Position numbers and translations under genes: made by a program
Assembly (NCBI GenBank): GCA_910586565.1
Contig: CAJUIT010000010.1
Span: forward strand, 1 to 64,000
Length of the DNA: 64,000 bases
Direction of reading: 5' to 3'
Source of the DNA: an uncultured Muribaculaceae bacterium
GTDB taxonomy: Bacteria > Bacteroidota > Bacteroidia > Bacteroidales > Muribaculaceae
Notes under the pieces: generated by a model
What the model saw: the letters and a program-made list of their open reading frames with translations, nothing else
The model's database searches: none
What the model was told of the DNA's origin: nothing
Shown: positions 31,790 through 41,311 of the stretch, in pieces
How the letters are laid out: every line of letters starts with the position of its first letter
How positions within the stretch are numbered: the first letter of the stretch is position 1

Positions 31790-32314
31790 TCAGCGACTCA
31801 TCAGCGCGCGGAACGAATTGAAAATTCTCTCACGGTCGAGAATTCTCTCTTCCCGGAGTGTGTTCACAAAATCGTTGAGCATCGAAGCTACACGATAGTC
31901 GGAGAATACGCCGTGGAAGAAACTGAAGGTTTTGTAGTAAAGATCGCGGATTTCATCTTTCTCGAGTGCACATGCCGATGTTCCCTCTTCGGTGAGTTTT
32001 GAAATGAGCAGTTCGCCGAGGTCGCGCGAAACATCCTCGTTATGGCGAACAAGGGCTCTCGACAGCACATTCGACACTAACAGACCTGTGGTTAGCTGAA
32101 ATCGGTTGAGATTATCTTTCCACACCGATTTGGCCGACAGTTGCTGATTAGGGGAGTGGAAAAAATCAACTGTCAACCGCAGCCCTTCGTCAGGCTTAGA
32201 ATCAAGAGAGATGTCATCGATATATTGCTCCATGTCGAGCATGAACATGCACACAGCCATGCCTCCGAGTCCGTAGGCACGGTCGCTTTCATCTTTATAT
32301 TTCAGTGTTACCAC
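31790..32314 (-). CDS. Hypothetical protein between porZ and porV
   Basis: Not recognised. The 174-residue protein is predicted soluble and mostly helical, acidic overall, without signal peptide or obvious catalytic motif; segments such as LGGMAVCMFMLDMEQYIDD, TTGLLVSNVLSRALVRHNED and EIRDLYYKTFSFFHGVFSD look like packed amphipathic helices. A terminator (32334-32366) separates it from porZ, so it probably has its own promoter in the short region up to 32334. Linkage to porZ and porV makes an envelope role possible but unproven. Confidence 0.7.
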   Translation of the reverse strand: MVTLKYKDESDRAYGLGGMAVCMFMLDMEQYIDDISLDSKPDEGLRLTVDFFHSPNQQLSAKSVWKDNLNRFQLTTGLLVSNVLSRALVRHNEDVSRDLGELLISKLTEEGTSACALEKDEIRDLYYKTFSFFHGVFSDYRVASMLNDFVNTLREERILDRERIFNSFRALMSR

Positions 32315-32333
32315 TTTGCAGTTTTTTTAGGGC

Positions 32334-32366
32334 AAAAAGTGCCGGTTAGTTCAACCGACACTTTTT
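32334..32366 (-). terminator. porZ terminator
   Basis: AAAAAGTGCCGGTT and AACCGACACTTTTT pair around a short loop, 22 bp after the porZ stop. Confidence 0.8.
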
Positions 32367-32388
32367 ATAGTTATACATCAGATTGTAA

Positions 32389-34830
32389 TCAATTTATCAC
32401 CATAATTTTGGTGACACATGCCGAAGTTCCATTCTGGTTTTGCGATGCAAACACATAGTAGACACCGGTTTTCACACGCTCACCGGCCGAGTTGCAACCG
32501 TCCCAAGTGAACATGCCGCCATCGCTGCGCCCCTGGTGGAACACATTACCGGCCGCATCGGCAATCTTAACGAGCGAGTTATCCATGAGTCCGGTAACGG
32601 TAATCCAACCGGAATAATCTGGACGCACAGGATTGGGATAAGCATACACGTTATCATAGTTATCGCTGCCGGGAGCAGAGGTGGAGCTATATTCAACCAA
32701 TCCCGAAGCAGTTCCGAAATAAACCTTGTTTGAATTAGGATCACATGCCACCGCATAAACAGTGTTTGAAGGAAGAATGGAATTATCGGTGGTAAAGTTT
32801 TCAAGAATCTCATCACCATTCTCGCTTACGAGATATACACCCGAAGTGAGAGTTGAAATCCACTTGCGGTTGGCGTTATCAACCGATATGCCTGTAACTG
32901 TGATACCTTCGAGCAGATAGTCGGCAAGGTTGGTGCCATCATTGCGCGGAACCTTGATGCGGTTGATATTAGCCGTTACAGGGTTTATTGTGGAGAGTTC
33001 GGCCAATTCAATCACACCGTTGCTGGTGCCGACCCACACACGGCCGTTGTTATCCTCACAAAGAGCCGTGATGTGGTTAAGAGAGAATGTTTTACCATCT
33101 TGGTCGATATATTCGTGAACATATATTGTCACATCGTCACTTAAATCAGCTGTTCCCTTTGTGTTGAACAACTCCATCTGGGTTGAGTAAAAACCGTCGG
33201 AAAAAATAAGAAAATCGGAGTGCTTGCACACAATGCCAAGAGGGTCGCGTGTATCCTTTATATAACCCGGAATTACAATCTGTTTCCAATCAGAGGCTGT
33301 AATATCGGTTGATAAACGTTTTGACGCAGGAAGCACAAAGAAACGAGGTGTGTCACCACCCGGTTTTCCATAGGCGGTGGTATGTGCCCATAAATTACCA
33401 TGCTTGTCGACCAAAGTCTGCAACCCGCAGAACGACCATCCGTCGGAACTGTAGAATGGGGTGTTATATGTATAATATTTGTGAGTTTCCGTGTTTCCCT
33501 TGAATCGGTGGAAACCTTCCATAAAGGAACCCACATAGTAAGCTCCAGCCTCTGTGGGATCTTCATACACACTCAAATGATAATGAAGATAATGAGGAGC
33601 TGTTTTTGACGCACTGTATGGATTATCAATGGTCATATCGGGAGGTGTTATATCCCTTATTTTTCCATCTTCAATAACATTAATCCGCATTTTTGAATAG
33701 TTGTGGTCTATTCCAACACTTATCTTTTCACCAAGATTGGAAATGTAGATGTTTCCGGAAGCGCCCACGTGAAGGTTGTGCACGGCGGGGACGGTCATCG
33801 AGGAGCCGGTGATGTTGTCGTGGATAACAGAGGGTGATGAAGCGTTGGTGTAGTCGAGCATACGGACGCCGTTGGTGTCACCTACCCACACATCGTCGAG
33901 AGTGTTTTTGTAAAGAAGCTGACATGTTGCCGCATCGGCGCGCGGGAGCGAAATGAACTCATAGCCGTTTCCGTCGAATTTAGCGATACCGTTTTTATAA
34001 ACGGCATAGGCAGCATCGGGCCCTATTTTTCCCACTTTTGGGAACAGATTAGTCACCGAAGCGGTGGAATTGTTGGCTTTAACCTCCTGCTTGAGAACAT
34101 TTTTATTATCCACATCGACGGTGAGGGTGTAGAGTTTATTACCCAAAATTCCGAGAACGCCGTTATCACCGAAGCCTTCGAGTGACTGCCATCCGTCGCG
34201 AATGGTGTAGTTTGTGGTGAAGAATTTATCGAATGAGGTTAGCTGGTCATCCTGGCTTGCAAGATAAAGTATTCTATCTAAAAGGATGCCGACCGAGTTA
34301 CCGAATGTAACCACCATCGACACGCTTTCGGGAGTGAAAGCCGATTCTCTCACCTCGTTTTTGGAGTCATCGTAAGTGACAAGACCGAATGCTGTGGCTA
34401 CATAATAATGCTCCTTGCCGAAAGCAATATCGCTCACCTGATGCGAACCTGTCACGGTCACATCCTTAATATCGGGGATGTTCACCTGGCGTCCGTTGTC
34501 ATACAGACGGTCCATGTTGCCCGATTCATAAGCCACAATAACACTTTTCGCGTTCTTGTCGCCGAAAATACCGGTGATGGCCGAATCATTGAGGCTGTTT
34601 GACACATTGAGCGCCGACACTTCTGTGGTCTCTTTATCTATCCGATAGAGTGAACCGGCCGAGAGGTAGTATACATACTCACCTGTCTCAACCATATCGC
34701 TCACACCCGAAAATGGGGTGTAGAGAGTCCATCCGCCAACGGCCACCTGCCCCTGCACGGCAGCGGGGAGCAGCACCATCAGCATTATCATCAATTTCTT
34801 TATCATGGCTTTTTTCATTTCTTTTTTCAT
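32389..34830 (-). CDS. porZ: Type IX secretion protein PorZ
   Basis: PorZ is a surface component of the T9SS attachment complex, known to supply anionic LPS to the sortase in Porphyromonas gingivalis. The 813-residue protein has a basic N-terminus followed by a signal peptide (LMIMLMVLLPAAVQGQ), two beta-propeller-like parts with repeats such as DVWVGDTNGVRML and GRVWVGTSNGVIEL, and an end with YAYPNPVRPDYSGWITVTG, then GVYYVFASQNQ and KIMVIN, as in T9SS C-terminal domains. The start could be any of the three Met in the first nine residues. It follows rdgB with only a 3-bp gap. Confidence 0.88.
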   Translation of the reverse strand: MKKEMKKAMIKKLMIMLMVLLPAAVQGQVAVGGWTLYTPFSGVSDMVETGEYVYYLSAGSLYRIDKETTEVSALNVSNSLNDSAITGIFGDKNAKSVIVAYESGNMDRLYDNGRQVNIPDIKDVTVTGSHQVSDIAFGKEHYYVATAFGLVTYDDSKNEVRESAFTPESVSMVVTFGNSVGILLDRILYLASQDDQLTSFDKFFTTNYTIRDGWQSLEGFGDNGVLGILGNKLYTLTVDVDNKNVLKQEVKANNSTASVTNLFPKVGKIGPDAAYAVYKNGIAKFDGNGYEFISLPRADAATCQLLYKNTLDDVWVGDTNGVRMLDYTNASSPSVIHDNITGSSMTVPAVHNLHVGASGNIYISNLGEKISVGIDHNYSKMRINVIEDGKIRDITPPDMTIDNPYSASKTAPHYLHYHLSVYEDPTEAGAYYVGSFMEGFHRFKGNTETHKYYTYNTPFYSSDGWSFCGLQTLVDKHGNLWAHTTAYGKPGGDTPRFFVLPASKRLSTDITASDWKQIVIPGYIKDTRDPLGIVCKHSDFLIFSDGFYSTQMELFNTKGTADLSDDVTIYVHEYIDQDGKTFSLNHITALCEDNNGRVWVGTSNGVIELAELSTINPVTANINRIKVPRNDGTNLADYLLEGITVTGISVDNANRKWISTLTSGVYLVSENGDEILENFTTDNSILPSNTVYAVACDPNSNKVYFGTASGLVEYSSTSAPGSDNYDNVYAYPNPVRPDYSGWITVTGLMDNSLVKIADAAGNVFHQGRSDGGMFTWDGCNSAGERVKTGVYYVFASQNQNGTSACVTKIMVIN

Positions 34831-34833
34831 GGT

Positions 34834-35433
34834 TCAACAAAAATGTTCAATCATAGCTTCGAGCGCCCGCCCGCGATGACTGAGTGAATTTTTCTCAGCC
34901 GGGGTCATTTCGGCAAAAGTCAGCTCGCGGCCCAAGGGACGGAACACGGGGTCGTAACCGAAGCCGTCGGTTCCACCGGGAACCGTTGTGATTTCACCTT
35001 CCACTTTCCCCTCAAATATTGTTACATCATCACCGATGATGAGAGCAATGGCGGTGCGGAACCGGGCTTTGCGGTTCTCAATCCCTTCAAGTTTTTTAAG
35101 AAGCAGCCGCATGTTTGCCTTTGAATCGTGGTCGGACACACCGGCTCCCTGCGAAGCGGCATACCGGGCTGATTTCACACCGGGTTCACCCCCGAGTGCA
35201 TCAACTTCAAGGCCTGTATCGTCGGCGAAGCAATCAAAGCCATATTTATCCTTTATCCATCGAGCCTTAATCAAGGCGTTCCCTTCGAGAGTGGGAGCGG
35301 TTTCGGGAATATCGTCGTGACATCCAATCTGTTCGAGCGACAGGATTTCGCAGCGGTTGCCCAATATTTCACGCACTTCGCGCAGCTTGTGGGCGTTGTT
35401 GGTTGCAAATACTATTTTCTCGGGAATTTTCAT
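34834..35433 (-). CDS. rdgB: Non-canonical purine NTP pyrophosphatase (RdgB/HAM1)
   Basis: Removes ITP, dITP and XTP from the nucleotide pool. The 199-residue protein opens with IVFATNNAHKLREVREIL (the NNxHK substrate-binding motif), has the Asp-containing FADDTGLEVDALGGEPGV active-site stretch, and ends with SLSHRGRALEAM, the family end motif. Length is usual. It probably forms a two-gene operon with porZ, a chance link rather than a pathway link. Confidence 0.96.
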   Translation of the reverse strand: MKIPEKIVFATNNAHKLREVREILGNRCEILSLEQIGCHDDIPETAPTLEGNALIKARWIKDKYGFDCFADDTGLEVDALGGEPGVKSARYAASQGAGVSDHDSKANMRLLLKKLEGIENRKARFRTAIALIIGDDVTIFEGKVEGEITTVPGGTDGFGYDPVFRPLGRELTFAEMTPAEKNSLSHRGRALEAMIEHFC

Positions 35434-35508
35434 GTGTTATTTCTCTCTCATATAACGAACAGAGCGGCAATTTATTGTGATAGTTGTTTCTGTAACCGGG
35501 CCGATGCC

Positions 35509-35553
35509 AAAGCGGTGTGTCAAAATGAAAAAATCATACCGACACACCGCTTT
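35509..35553 (-). terminator. leuS terminator
   Basis: AAAGCGGTGTGTC (35509-35521) pairs with GACACACCGCTTT (35541-35553), 40 bp after the leuS stop. A member of the GGTGTGTCAAAAT family. Confidence 0.85.
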
Positions 35554-35592
35554 AAGAGCCTTTTTATGTAACTGTGGTTCAGCCTATGATTT

Positions 35593-38364
35593 TCAGCCTA
35601 CCACCACATTGACTATTTTTCCGGGAACAACTATGACTTTGCGCACCGTTTTACCCTCAATCCATTTGGCAGCCGCCTCATGCGACAGCGCCAGTTTCTC
35701 AACCTCAGCGGCCGGCATATCAACGGGCACACTGATGCTGAAACGGGGTTTGCCATTGAAGCTTACGGGATAGTTTACGTTGCTCTCCTTGAGGTATTCC
35801 TCATTCCACTCGGGCCAGCGGGCATCGCACACTGTGCCGGTGTTGCCGATGGCATGCCAAAGTTCCTCGCTCACATGGGGTGCGAACGGAGCGAGCAGCA
35901 CGAGAAGGTCGGCAAGCACCTCGCGGCTGTGACACTTCATTGCGCTAAGTTCGTTAACACAAATCATGAATGCACTCACCGATGTGTTGTAGGAGAAATT
36001 CTCAATATCGCCGGTAACTTTCTTAATAAGTTTATGGATTGATTTGAGAGCCTCGGCCGAGGGCTTTTCATCGTTCACCAGTAGGGTGTCACCCTTGTAG
36101 AAGAGGTTCCAAAGTTTTTTAAGGAATCGGTTCACACCGTCGATGCCGTTTGTATCCCACGGTTTGCTCTGCTCAATCGGGCCGAGGAACATCTCATACA
36201 GGCGCAGAGTGTCGGCACCGTAGCGTTCAACAATGTCGTCGGGGTTCACAACGTTGAACATCGACTTCGACATTTTTTCAACAGCCCAGCCGCAGATGTA
36301 TTTTCCATCCTCAAGCACAAACTGTGCGTCGGCATACTCGGGACGCCAGTTGCGGAAAGCATCGATATCGAGCTGGTCGTTGCTCACGATGTTTACATCC
36401 ACATGGATGGGTGTTACATCATAATCCTTTTTCAGATTATAAGAAACAAAGGTGTTGGTGTCCTTAATGCGGTAAACGAAGTTGCTTCGTCCCTGAATCA
36501 TACCCTGGTTGATGAGTTTGCGGAACGGTTCGTTCTCACACACTTTTCCGAGGTCGAAAAGGAATTTGTTCCAGAAACGCGAATAGATGAGGTGACCTGT
36601 TGCATGTTCGGTGCCACCTACATAAAGGTCGACGCTACGCCAGTAGTTGTTGGCCTCCTCGCTCACGAGCGCTTTGTCGTTGCGGGGATCCATGTAGCGC
36701 AGATAATAAGCCGAGGAACCTGCGAAACCGGGCATGGTGTTGAGCTCAAGCTGCCAACCTTCGGCGGTTTTCCAGTTTTTGGCGCGTCCCAGCGGGGGCT
36801 CTCCGGTTTCGGTGGGGAGATATTTGTCGATTTCGGGGAGCTGCAGCGGCAGGTTCTCCACATCGAGCATGTGGGGCACTCCGTCCTTATAATAAACCGG
36901 GAAAGGTTCACCCCAATAGCGCTGACGGCTGAAGATGGCATCGCGCAAACGGTAGTTTACCTTAACTTTGCCGATACCTTTCTCCTCGATGAATTTCTTG
37001 GTTGCGGCGATGGCATCCTTCACTTCCATGCCGTTGAGATTGAGTTCGGGGCCGCAGGAGTTCATCATCTTCCCTTCTTTGGCGTCGAAACTCTCCTCGC
37101 TCACGTCGGCACCCTCGATGAGTGGAATCACCGGCAGATTGAAATGGCGGGCGAAAGCATAGTCGCGGCTGTCGTGAGCGGGAACAGCCATGATGGCACC
37201 CGTTCCGTAGCCGGCAAGCACATAATCGCTCACATAAACAGGAATCTCCTTACCCGAAAGGGGATTGATGGCATAGGCACCGGTGAACACACCGCTCACC
37301 TTTTTATCAATCATTCGCTCGCGCTCGGTTTTATGCTTGATTTCATCGCGGTAGGCTTTCACGGCATCTTTCTGCTCTGCGGTGGTAATCATATCCACAT
37401 ATTTGCTTTCGGGAGCAAGCACCATGAAAGTAACACCAAACACCGTGTCGGCACGGGTGGTGAAAACCGTCATCTCCACATCGCTGTTCTTGATGCGGAA
37501 CTGCATCTCGGCACCTTCCGACCGTCCAATCCAGTTGCGCTGGGTTTCCTTGATTGAATCTGACCAGTTGAGTTTCTCAAGGTCGTCGAGCAAACGGGGA
37601 GCGTATGCACCCACGCGCAGACACCACTGATACATCAGTTTCTGCTCCACGGGGTAACCGCCACGCACCGACACACCCTCGCTCACCTCGTCGTTGGCAA
37701 GCACGGTGCCGAGTTTCGGGCACCAGTTCACCATTGTGTTGCCAAGGTAGGCGATGCGGTAGTTCATGAGGATGTCGCTCTGCTGTTTCTCGGTCATGGC
37801 ATTCCACTCATCGGCGGTGAAATGCAGAGTCTTGGTTTCGGCGGCATGAATCCCCTCCGAGCCATGTTTGGAGAAGTGGGCGATGAGGTCGGCCACAGGC
37901 ATGGCCTTGTCGAGAGCGGTGTCGTAGTAGTGGTTGAACATTTCGATGAATGCCCATTGAGTCCACTTGTAGTATTCGGGGTCGCAGGTGCGTATCTCGC
38001 GGTCCCAGTCGTAGCAGAATCCGATGCGGTCGAGCTGGTTGCGGTAGCGGGCGATATTCTCGCGTGTTGTCACCTCGGGGTGCTGCCCTGTCTGGATGGC
38101 ATATTGCTCGGCGGGGAGACCGTAGGCATCATAACCCATAGGGTGGAGCACATTGAAACCGCGCAGACGCTTGTAGCGGGCGAAAATATCCGAAGCTATA
38201 TAACCCAGCGGATGCCCTACATGCAAGCCTGCACCCGATGGGTAAGGGAACATGTCGAGAACATAAAATTTGGGTTTGTCGGGGTTTATTTCAGTTTTGT
38301 AGATTTTGTTTTCTTTCCAGAACTGTTGCCAGCGCTGCTCAATTTCCTTATGCTTGTATTCCAC
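35593..38364 (-). CDS. leuS: Leucyl-tRNA synthetase
   Basis: Class I synthetase charging tRNA-Leu. The 923-residue protein has the HIGH motif as HVGHPLGY in FPYPSGAGLHVGH (about 40-53), a CP1 editing domain in the first half (GRSEGAEMQF, FTTRADTVFGVTF), WCPKLGTVLANDEV, and the KMSKS loop AEKMSKSMFNVV-like (VEKMSKSMFNVV) before the anticodon domain. Length is somewhat longer than in proteobacteria but normal for Bacteroidetes. No T-box or other leader structure was recognised before the start at 38364; nadA ends 72 bp upstream. Confidence 0.98.
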   Translation of the reverse strand: MEYKHKEIEQRWQQFWKENKIYKTEINPDKPKFYVLDMFPYPSGAGLHVGHPLGYIASDIFARYKRLRGFNVLHPMGYDAYGLPAEQYAIQTGQHPEVTTRENIARYRNQLDRIGFCYDWDREIRTCDPEYYKWTQWAFIEMFNHYYDTALDKAMPVADLIAHFSKHGSEGIHAAETKTLHFTADEWNAMTEKQQSDILMNYRIAYLGNTMVNWCPKLGTVLANDEVSEGVSVRGGYPVEQKLMYQWCLRVGAYAPRLLDDLEKLNWSDSIKETQRNWIGRSEGAEMQFRIKNSDVEMTVFTTRADTVFGVTFMVLAPESKYVDMITTAEQKDAVKAYRDEIKHKTERERMIDKKVSGVFTGAYAINPLSGKEIPVYVSDYVLAGYGTGAIMAVPAHDSRDYAFARHFNLPVIPLIEGADVSEESFDAKEGKMMNSCGPELNLNGMEVKDAIAATKKFIEEKGIGKVKVNYRLRDAIFSRQRYWGEPFPVYYKDGVPHMLDVENLPLQLPEIDKYLPTETGEPPLGRAKNWKTAEGWQLELNTMPGFAGSSAYYLRYMDPRNDKALVSEEANNYWRSVDLYVGGTEHATGHLIYSRFWNKFLFDLGKVCENEPFRKLINQGMIQGRSNFVYRIKDTNTFVSYNLKKDYDVTPIHVDVNIVSNDQLDIDAFRNWRPEYADAQFVLEDGKYICGWAVEKMSKSMFNVVNPDDIVERYGADTLRLYEMFLGPIEQSKPWDTNGIDGVNRFLKKLWNLFYKGDTLLVNDEKPSAEALKSIHKLIKKVTGDIENFSYNTSVSAFMICVNELSAMKCHSREVLADLLVLLAPFAPHVSEELWHAIGNTGTVCDARWPEWNEEYLKESNVNYPVSFNGKPRFSISVPVDMPAAEVEKLALSHEAAAKWIEGKTVRKVIVVPGKIVNVVVG

Positions 38365-38436
38365 TGTTGTTATTGCTATGGGTGATGTTGATTGTATTTA
38401 TTATTCTAATAATAGAGGTAAGCCTCGCGGGTGCTC

Positions 38437-39417
38437 TCAGATTCCCAGACGGTCGGAAATCTCAAGCATCTTTTCGATTGGCTTGCGTGCACGCAGGGCA
38501 ATTTCGGGGTCAACCTCAATCTGCGGCTGCTCGAACTTCAAGGCGTTGTAGAGCTTTTCGAGGGTGTTGAGCTTCATGAAATTGCAATCGTTGCATGCAC
38601 AGGTGCTGTCGGATGGAGGAGCAGGAATGAAAGTCTTGTCGGGGCACTTCTTCATCATCTCGTGCAGGATTCCGCTTTCTGTAGCCACAATAAACTCCTT
38701 TTCGGGCGACTGCACGGCATAGTTGAGCAGCGCTGCGGTGGAGCCAATCTTGTCGGCGAGAATAAGCAACGATTTCTTGCACTCGGGGTGGGCAAGCACC
38801 TTGGCATTGGGATGCTGCTTTTTCAACTCCACGAGTTTCTCAACCGAGAACTGTTCATGAACGTGGCAGGCTCCGTTCCACACCACCATGTTCCGGCCGG
38901 TGATGGAGTTGATGTAGTTACCGAGATTACGGTCGGGGCCGAAAATCATGGGTGTATCCTCGGGGAACGATTCCACAATCTGACGGGCGTTTGACGATGT
39001 GACCACCACATCGGTGAGAGCTTTCACCGCCGCCGATGTGTTGACGTAGCTCACCACCGTGTGACCGGGGTGCGCCTCGATGAACTCTTTGAATTCGCCG
39101 GCATCGCATGAGTCGGCAAGCGAGCATCCGGCGTTGAGGTCGGGCACAACCACAATCTTGTCGGGGCAGAGGATTTTCGCCGTCTCCCCCATGAAGTGAA
39201 CCCCGCAGAGAACAATCATGCGGTTGGGAAGTTTTTCGGCGATGCGGGCCAGCGCCAGCGAGTCGCCGATGAAGTCGGCGAGGTCCTGAATCTCCCCCTT
39301 CTGATAGTAGTGGGCGAGAATCACCGCGTCCTTCTCTTTCTTGAGTTTCTGAATCTCGGCGCGCAGGTCGGTTCCTTCAGCAACGGGTTCGTCGACAAAC
39401 CCTTTTTCAACATTCAT
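38437..39417 (-). CDS. nadA: Quinolinate synthase
   Basis: NadA condenses iminoaspartate with dihydroxyacetone phosphate to quinolinate in NAD synthesis, using a [4Fe-4S] cluster. The 326-residue protein has ILAHYYQKGEIQDLADFIGDSLAL at the start, the Cys in VLCGVHFMGETAK, the Cys in WNGACHVHEQF, and the Cys-rich STCACNDCNFMKLNTL. Its partner nadB lies 2.7 kb away at 42140. A minus-strand TAACTTTG at 39634-39641 could be its promoter, giving a leader of about 210 nt through the DnaA-box region. Confidence 0.97.
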   Translation of the reverse strand: MNVEKGFVDEPVAEGTDLRAEIQKLKKEKDAVILAHYYQKGEIQDLADFIGDSLALARIAEKLPNRMIVLCGVHFMGETAKILCPDKIVVVPDLNAGCSLADSCDAGEFKEFIEAHPGHTVVSYVNTSAAVKALTDVVVTSSNARQIVESFPEDTPMIFGPDRNLGNYINSITGRNMVVWNGACHVHEQFSVEKLVELKKQHPNAKVLAHPECKKSLLILADKIGSTAALLNYAVQSPEKEFIVATESGILHEMMKKCPDKTFIPAPPSDSTCACNDCNFMKLNTLEKLYNALKFEQPQIEVDPEIALRARKPIEKMLEISDRLGI

Positions 39418-39870
39418 TTCTTTATATTTAAAATGTTTGAAAATATCTTCTTTAAAAAATCGCTTTCCTTCAATATTAATAATGGTTGTTGAAACCGATG
39501 ATAACTTTCAGCCTTTTTTCTTGCTTTTTCGGGTTATTGAACTAATCCTCACGGTTATCATCACTTTATCAACAGCAGCCGCTATTGAGTATTAGGTAGT
39601 TACAGCAGTTATCAACACACTGTTTATAAGTTGCAAAGTTAATAACTTTCCTTGAATAAGACTATTAATAACTGTTGAAATCCATATTGAAAACCCGTTT
39701 GAAACAACCTCGGCAGGGATTTGGATTTATTGTTGGGTGTGGTTATACACATTGTTTTCTCCCCGTTCCAAATTATAAGCCGACTTTTTCCACACCCGTT
39801 TTTAACTCGTTTTCCACAATTATCAACACAGTTTTCAACAGGGTTTTTCCGCATATTTTAGGAGAAAATA
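39418..39870. other. Candidate chromosomal replication origin (DnaA-box cluster)
   Basis: An AT-rich gene-free stretch with seven DnaA-box-like 9-mers on the plus strand: TTATCAACA at 39566, 39609 and 39820; TTATACACA at 39743 (exact TTATNCACA); TTTTCCACA at 39786 and 39810; TTTTCAACA at 39832. The left end (39420-39482) is almost pure A/T, suited to a DNA unwinding element. Genes to the left mostly run leftward and, after three minus genes, those to the right mostly rightward. No dnaA or other replication gene is in the window. The call is an inference from box clustering. Confidence 0.55.
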
Positions 39871-39874
39871 TATT

Positions 39875-39986
39875 GCAACGCACCTCTCCAAGGTTGCGTT
39901 GAACGCTCGGTTGAAGAGTCCCCACCAAACGCCGCAAAAAGCGGCTTTATGGTGGGGTTAACAACGACCCCGTGGTCTCCGACCAC
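39875..39986 (-). repeat. Family B three-hairpin repeat, inverted
   Basis: GCAACGCACCTCTCCAAGGT, then CCCCACCAAACGCCGC with inner stem GCCGC/GCGGC, then GTGGTCTCCGACCAC. It ends the DnaA-box region. Confidence 0.8.
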
Positions 39987-40008
39987 TCGCCATATCGATA
40001 CATAAAAA

Positions 40009-40050
40009 AGGTTGTGTCAAAATCCTGAATTTTGACACAACCTCGTTTTT
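40009..40050 (-). terminator. fucO terminator
   Basis: AGGTTGTGTCAAAAT (40009-40023) pairs with ATTTTGACACAACCT (about 40029-40043). It ends fucO transcripts running left and would shield the DnaA-box region from them. Confidence 0.85.
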
Positions 40051-40072
40051 ATGCGTTCTTATGCGATGGCTG

Positions 40073-41227
40073 TCAGAGCACGGCGCGGTAGAGCGATTTG
40101 ATTTCCTCGAGGGTAACGTCGCGGGGATTTCCCGGGGTGCACACATCGGCGAAAGCCTGTTGAGAAAGGCGGTCGATGTCGCCTTCGGCAATGCCGAGTT
40201 CGGAGAGATGCTGGGGAATGCCTACCTCGATGGCGAGGTCTTTCACAGCTTTGCAAGCTGCGGCTGCGGCTTCATCATCGGTCATTCCATCGGGATTCAC
40301 ACCCATAGCGCGTGCGATTTCGCGATATTTTGTTTTGGCTGCGGGGGCGTTGAATTCCATGAGCGAGGGTAGAAGCAGGGCGTTTGCCACACCGTGGGGA
40401 ACGTCGAAAAGCGAACCCATCGGGTGTGCCATGCCGTGAACGAGACCGAGGCCTACGTTGGAGAATGCCATGCCGGCGATGTACTGTGCCAATGCCATGC
40501 CAGAGCGGGCTTCGGCGTTGCGGGGTTCACGCACCGCGGTTGCGAGGTGGCGGTGAATCATGCGGATGGCTTCGAGTTCAAACATGTCGCTCATTTCCCA
40601 TGCACCTTTGGTGATGTATCCTTCGATGGCGTGGGTGAGGGCGTCCATGCCGGTTGCGGCAGTGAGCGATGCAGGGAGGGTGTACATCAGTTCGGCATCG
40701 ATGATGGCAACAGCGGGAATGTCGTTGGGGTCGACGCACACCATTTTTTTCTGTTTCTCCTCGTCAATGATAACGTAGTTGATGGTGGTTTCGGCAGCTG
40801 TTCCGGCTGTGGTGGGGAGGGCGATGATGGGCACACATTTGTTTTTGGTGGGTGCGCAACCTTCGAGCGACACGATGTCGGCAAATTCGGGGTTACGAGC
40901 CACGATGCCGATAGCTTTTGCAGTGTCCATCGACGAGCCGCCGCCAATTGCCACAAGCACATCGGCTCCGGCTTCTTCGAGAGCCTTGAGGCCGGCTTTC
41001 ACATTTGAAACCGTGGGGTTGGGTTTGACTTCGGAGAAAACGGCATAGGGGAAACCGGCTTCATCGAGAACGTCGGTCACCATTTTGGCAACGCCGAATT
41101 TCAGCAGTCCCGGGTCGGTTACAATCATTGCCTTCTTGGCACCCATGCGGTTTATTTCGGTTATGAGTTCGCGGCGTGAGCCGGGGCCGAAGTAGGAAAC
41201 TTCGTTGAGAATGAATCTGTGAATCAT
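40073..41227 (-). CDS. fucO: Lactaldehyde reductase / iron-dependent alcohol dehydrogenase
   Basis: Reduces lactaldehyde to 1,2-propanediol in fucose and rhamnose fermentation. The 384-residue protein aligns closely with Escherichia coli FucO by eye: GPGSRRELITEI, AIGGGSSMDTAKAIGI (NAD-binding), SLEGCAPTKNK, PTTAGTAAETTINYVI, TGMDALTHAIEGYITKGAW, and GLGLVHGMAHPMGS with the iron-binding His residues. No other fucose genes are beside it. It precedes no other gene in its operon, with a terminator right after it. Confidence 0.93.
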   Translation of the reverse strand: MIHRFILNEVSYFGPGSRRELITEINRMGAKKAMIVTDPGLLKFGVAKMVTDVLDEAGFPYAVFSEVKPNPTVSNVKAGLKALEEAGADVLVAIGGGSSMDTAKAIGIVARNPEFADIVSLEGCAPTKNKCVPIIALPTTAGTAAETTINYVIIDEEKQKKMVCVDPNDIPAVAIIDAELMYTLPASLTAATGMDALTHAIEGYITKGAWEMSDMFELEAIRMIHRHLATAVREPRNAEARSGMALAQYIAGMAFSNVGLGLVHGMAHPMGSLFDVPHGVANALLLPSLMEFNAPAAKTKYREIARAMGVNPDGMTDDEAAAAACKAVKDLAIEVGIPQHLSELGIAEGDIDRLSQQAFADVCTPGNPRDVTLEEIKSLYRAVL

Positions 41228-41311
41228 GTTGGTGGTTAGTTATGAGTTTTGAGTTATGAGTTTTCGGGTTAGGAAAAGAATATGAAAAAAGAGAGATTGG
41301 TTTATGGCGGC

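Noticed and set aside
36403..37557. Open frame of 384 codons on the plus strand
   Set aside because: Antisense to leuS, a shadow of its C-rich codon use; product has no recognisable domain.
38365..38436. T-box or other leader riboswitch before leuS
   Set aside because: Only 72 bp to nadA and no specifier stem or antiterminator was recognised.
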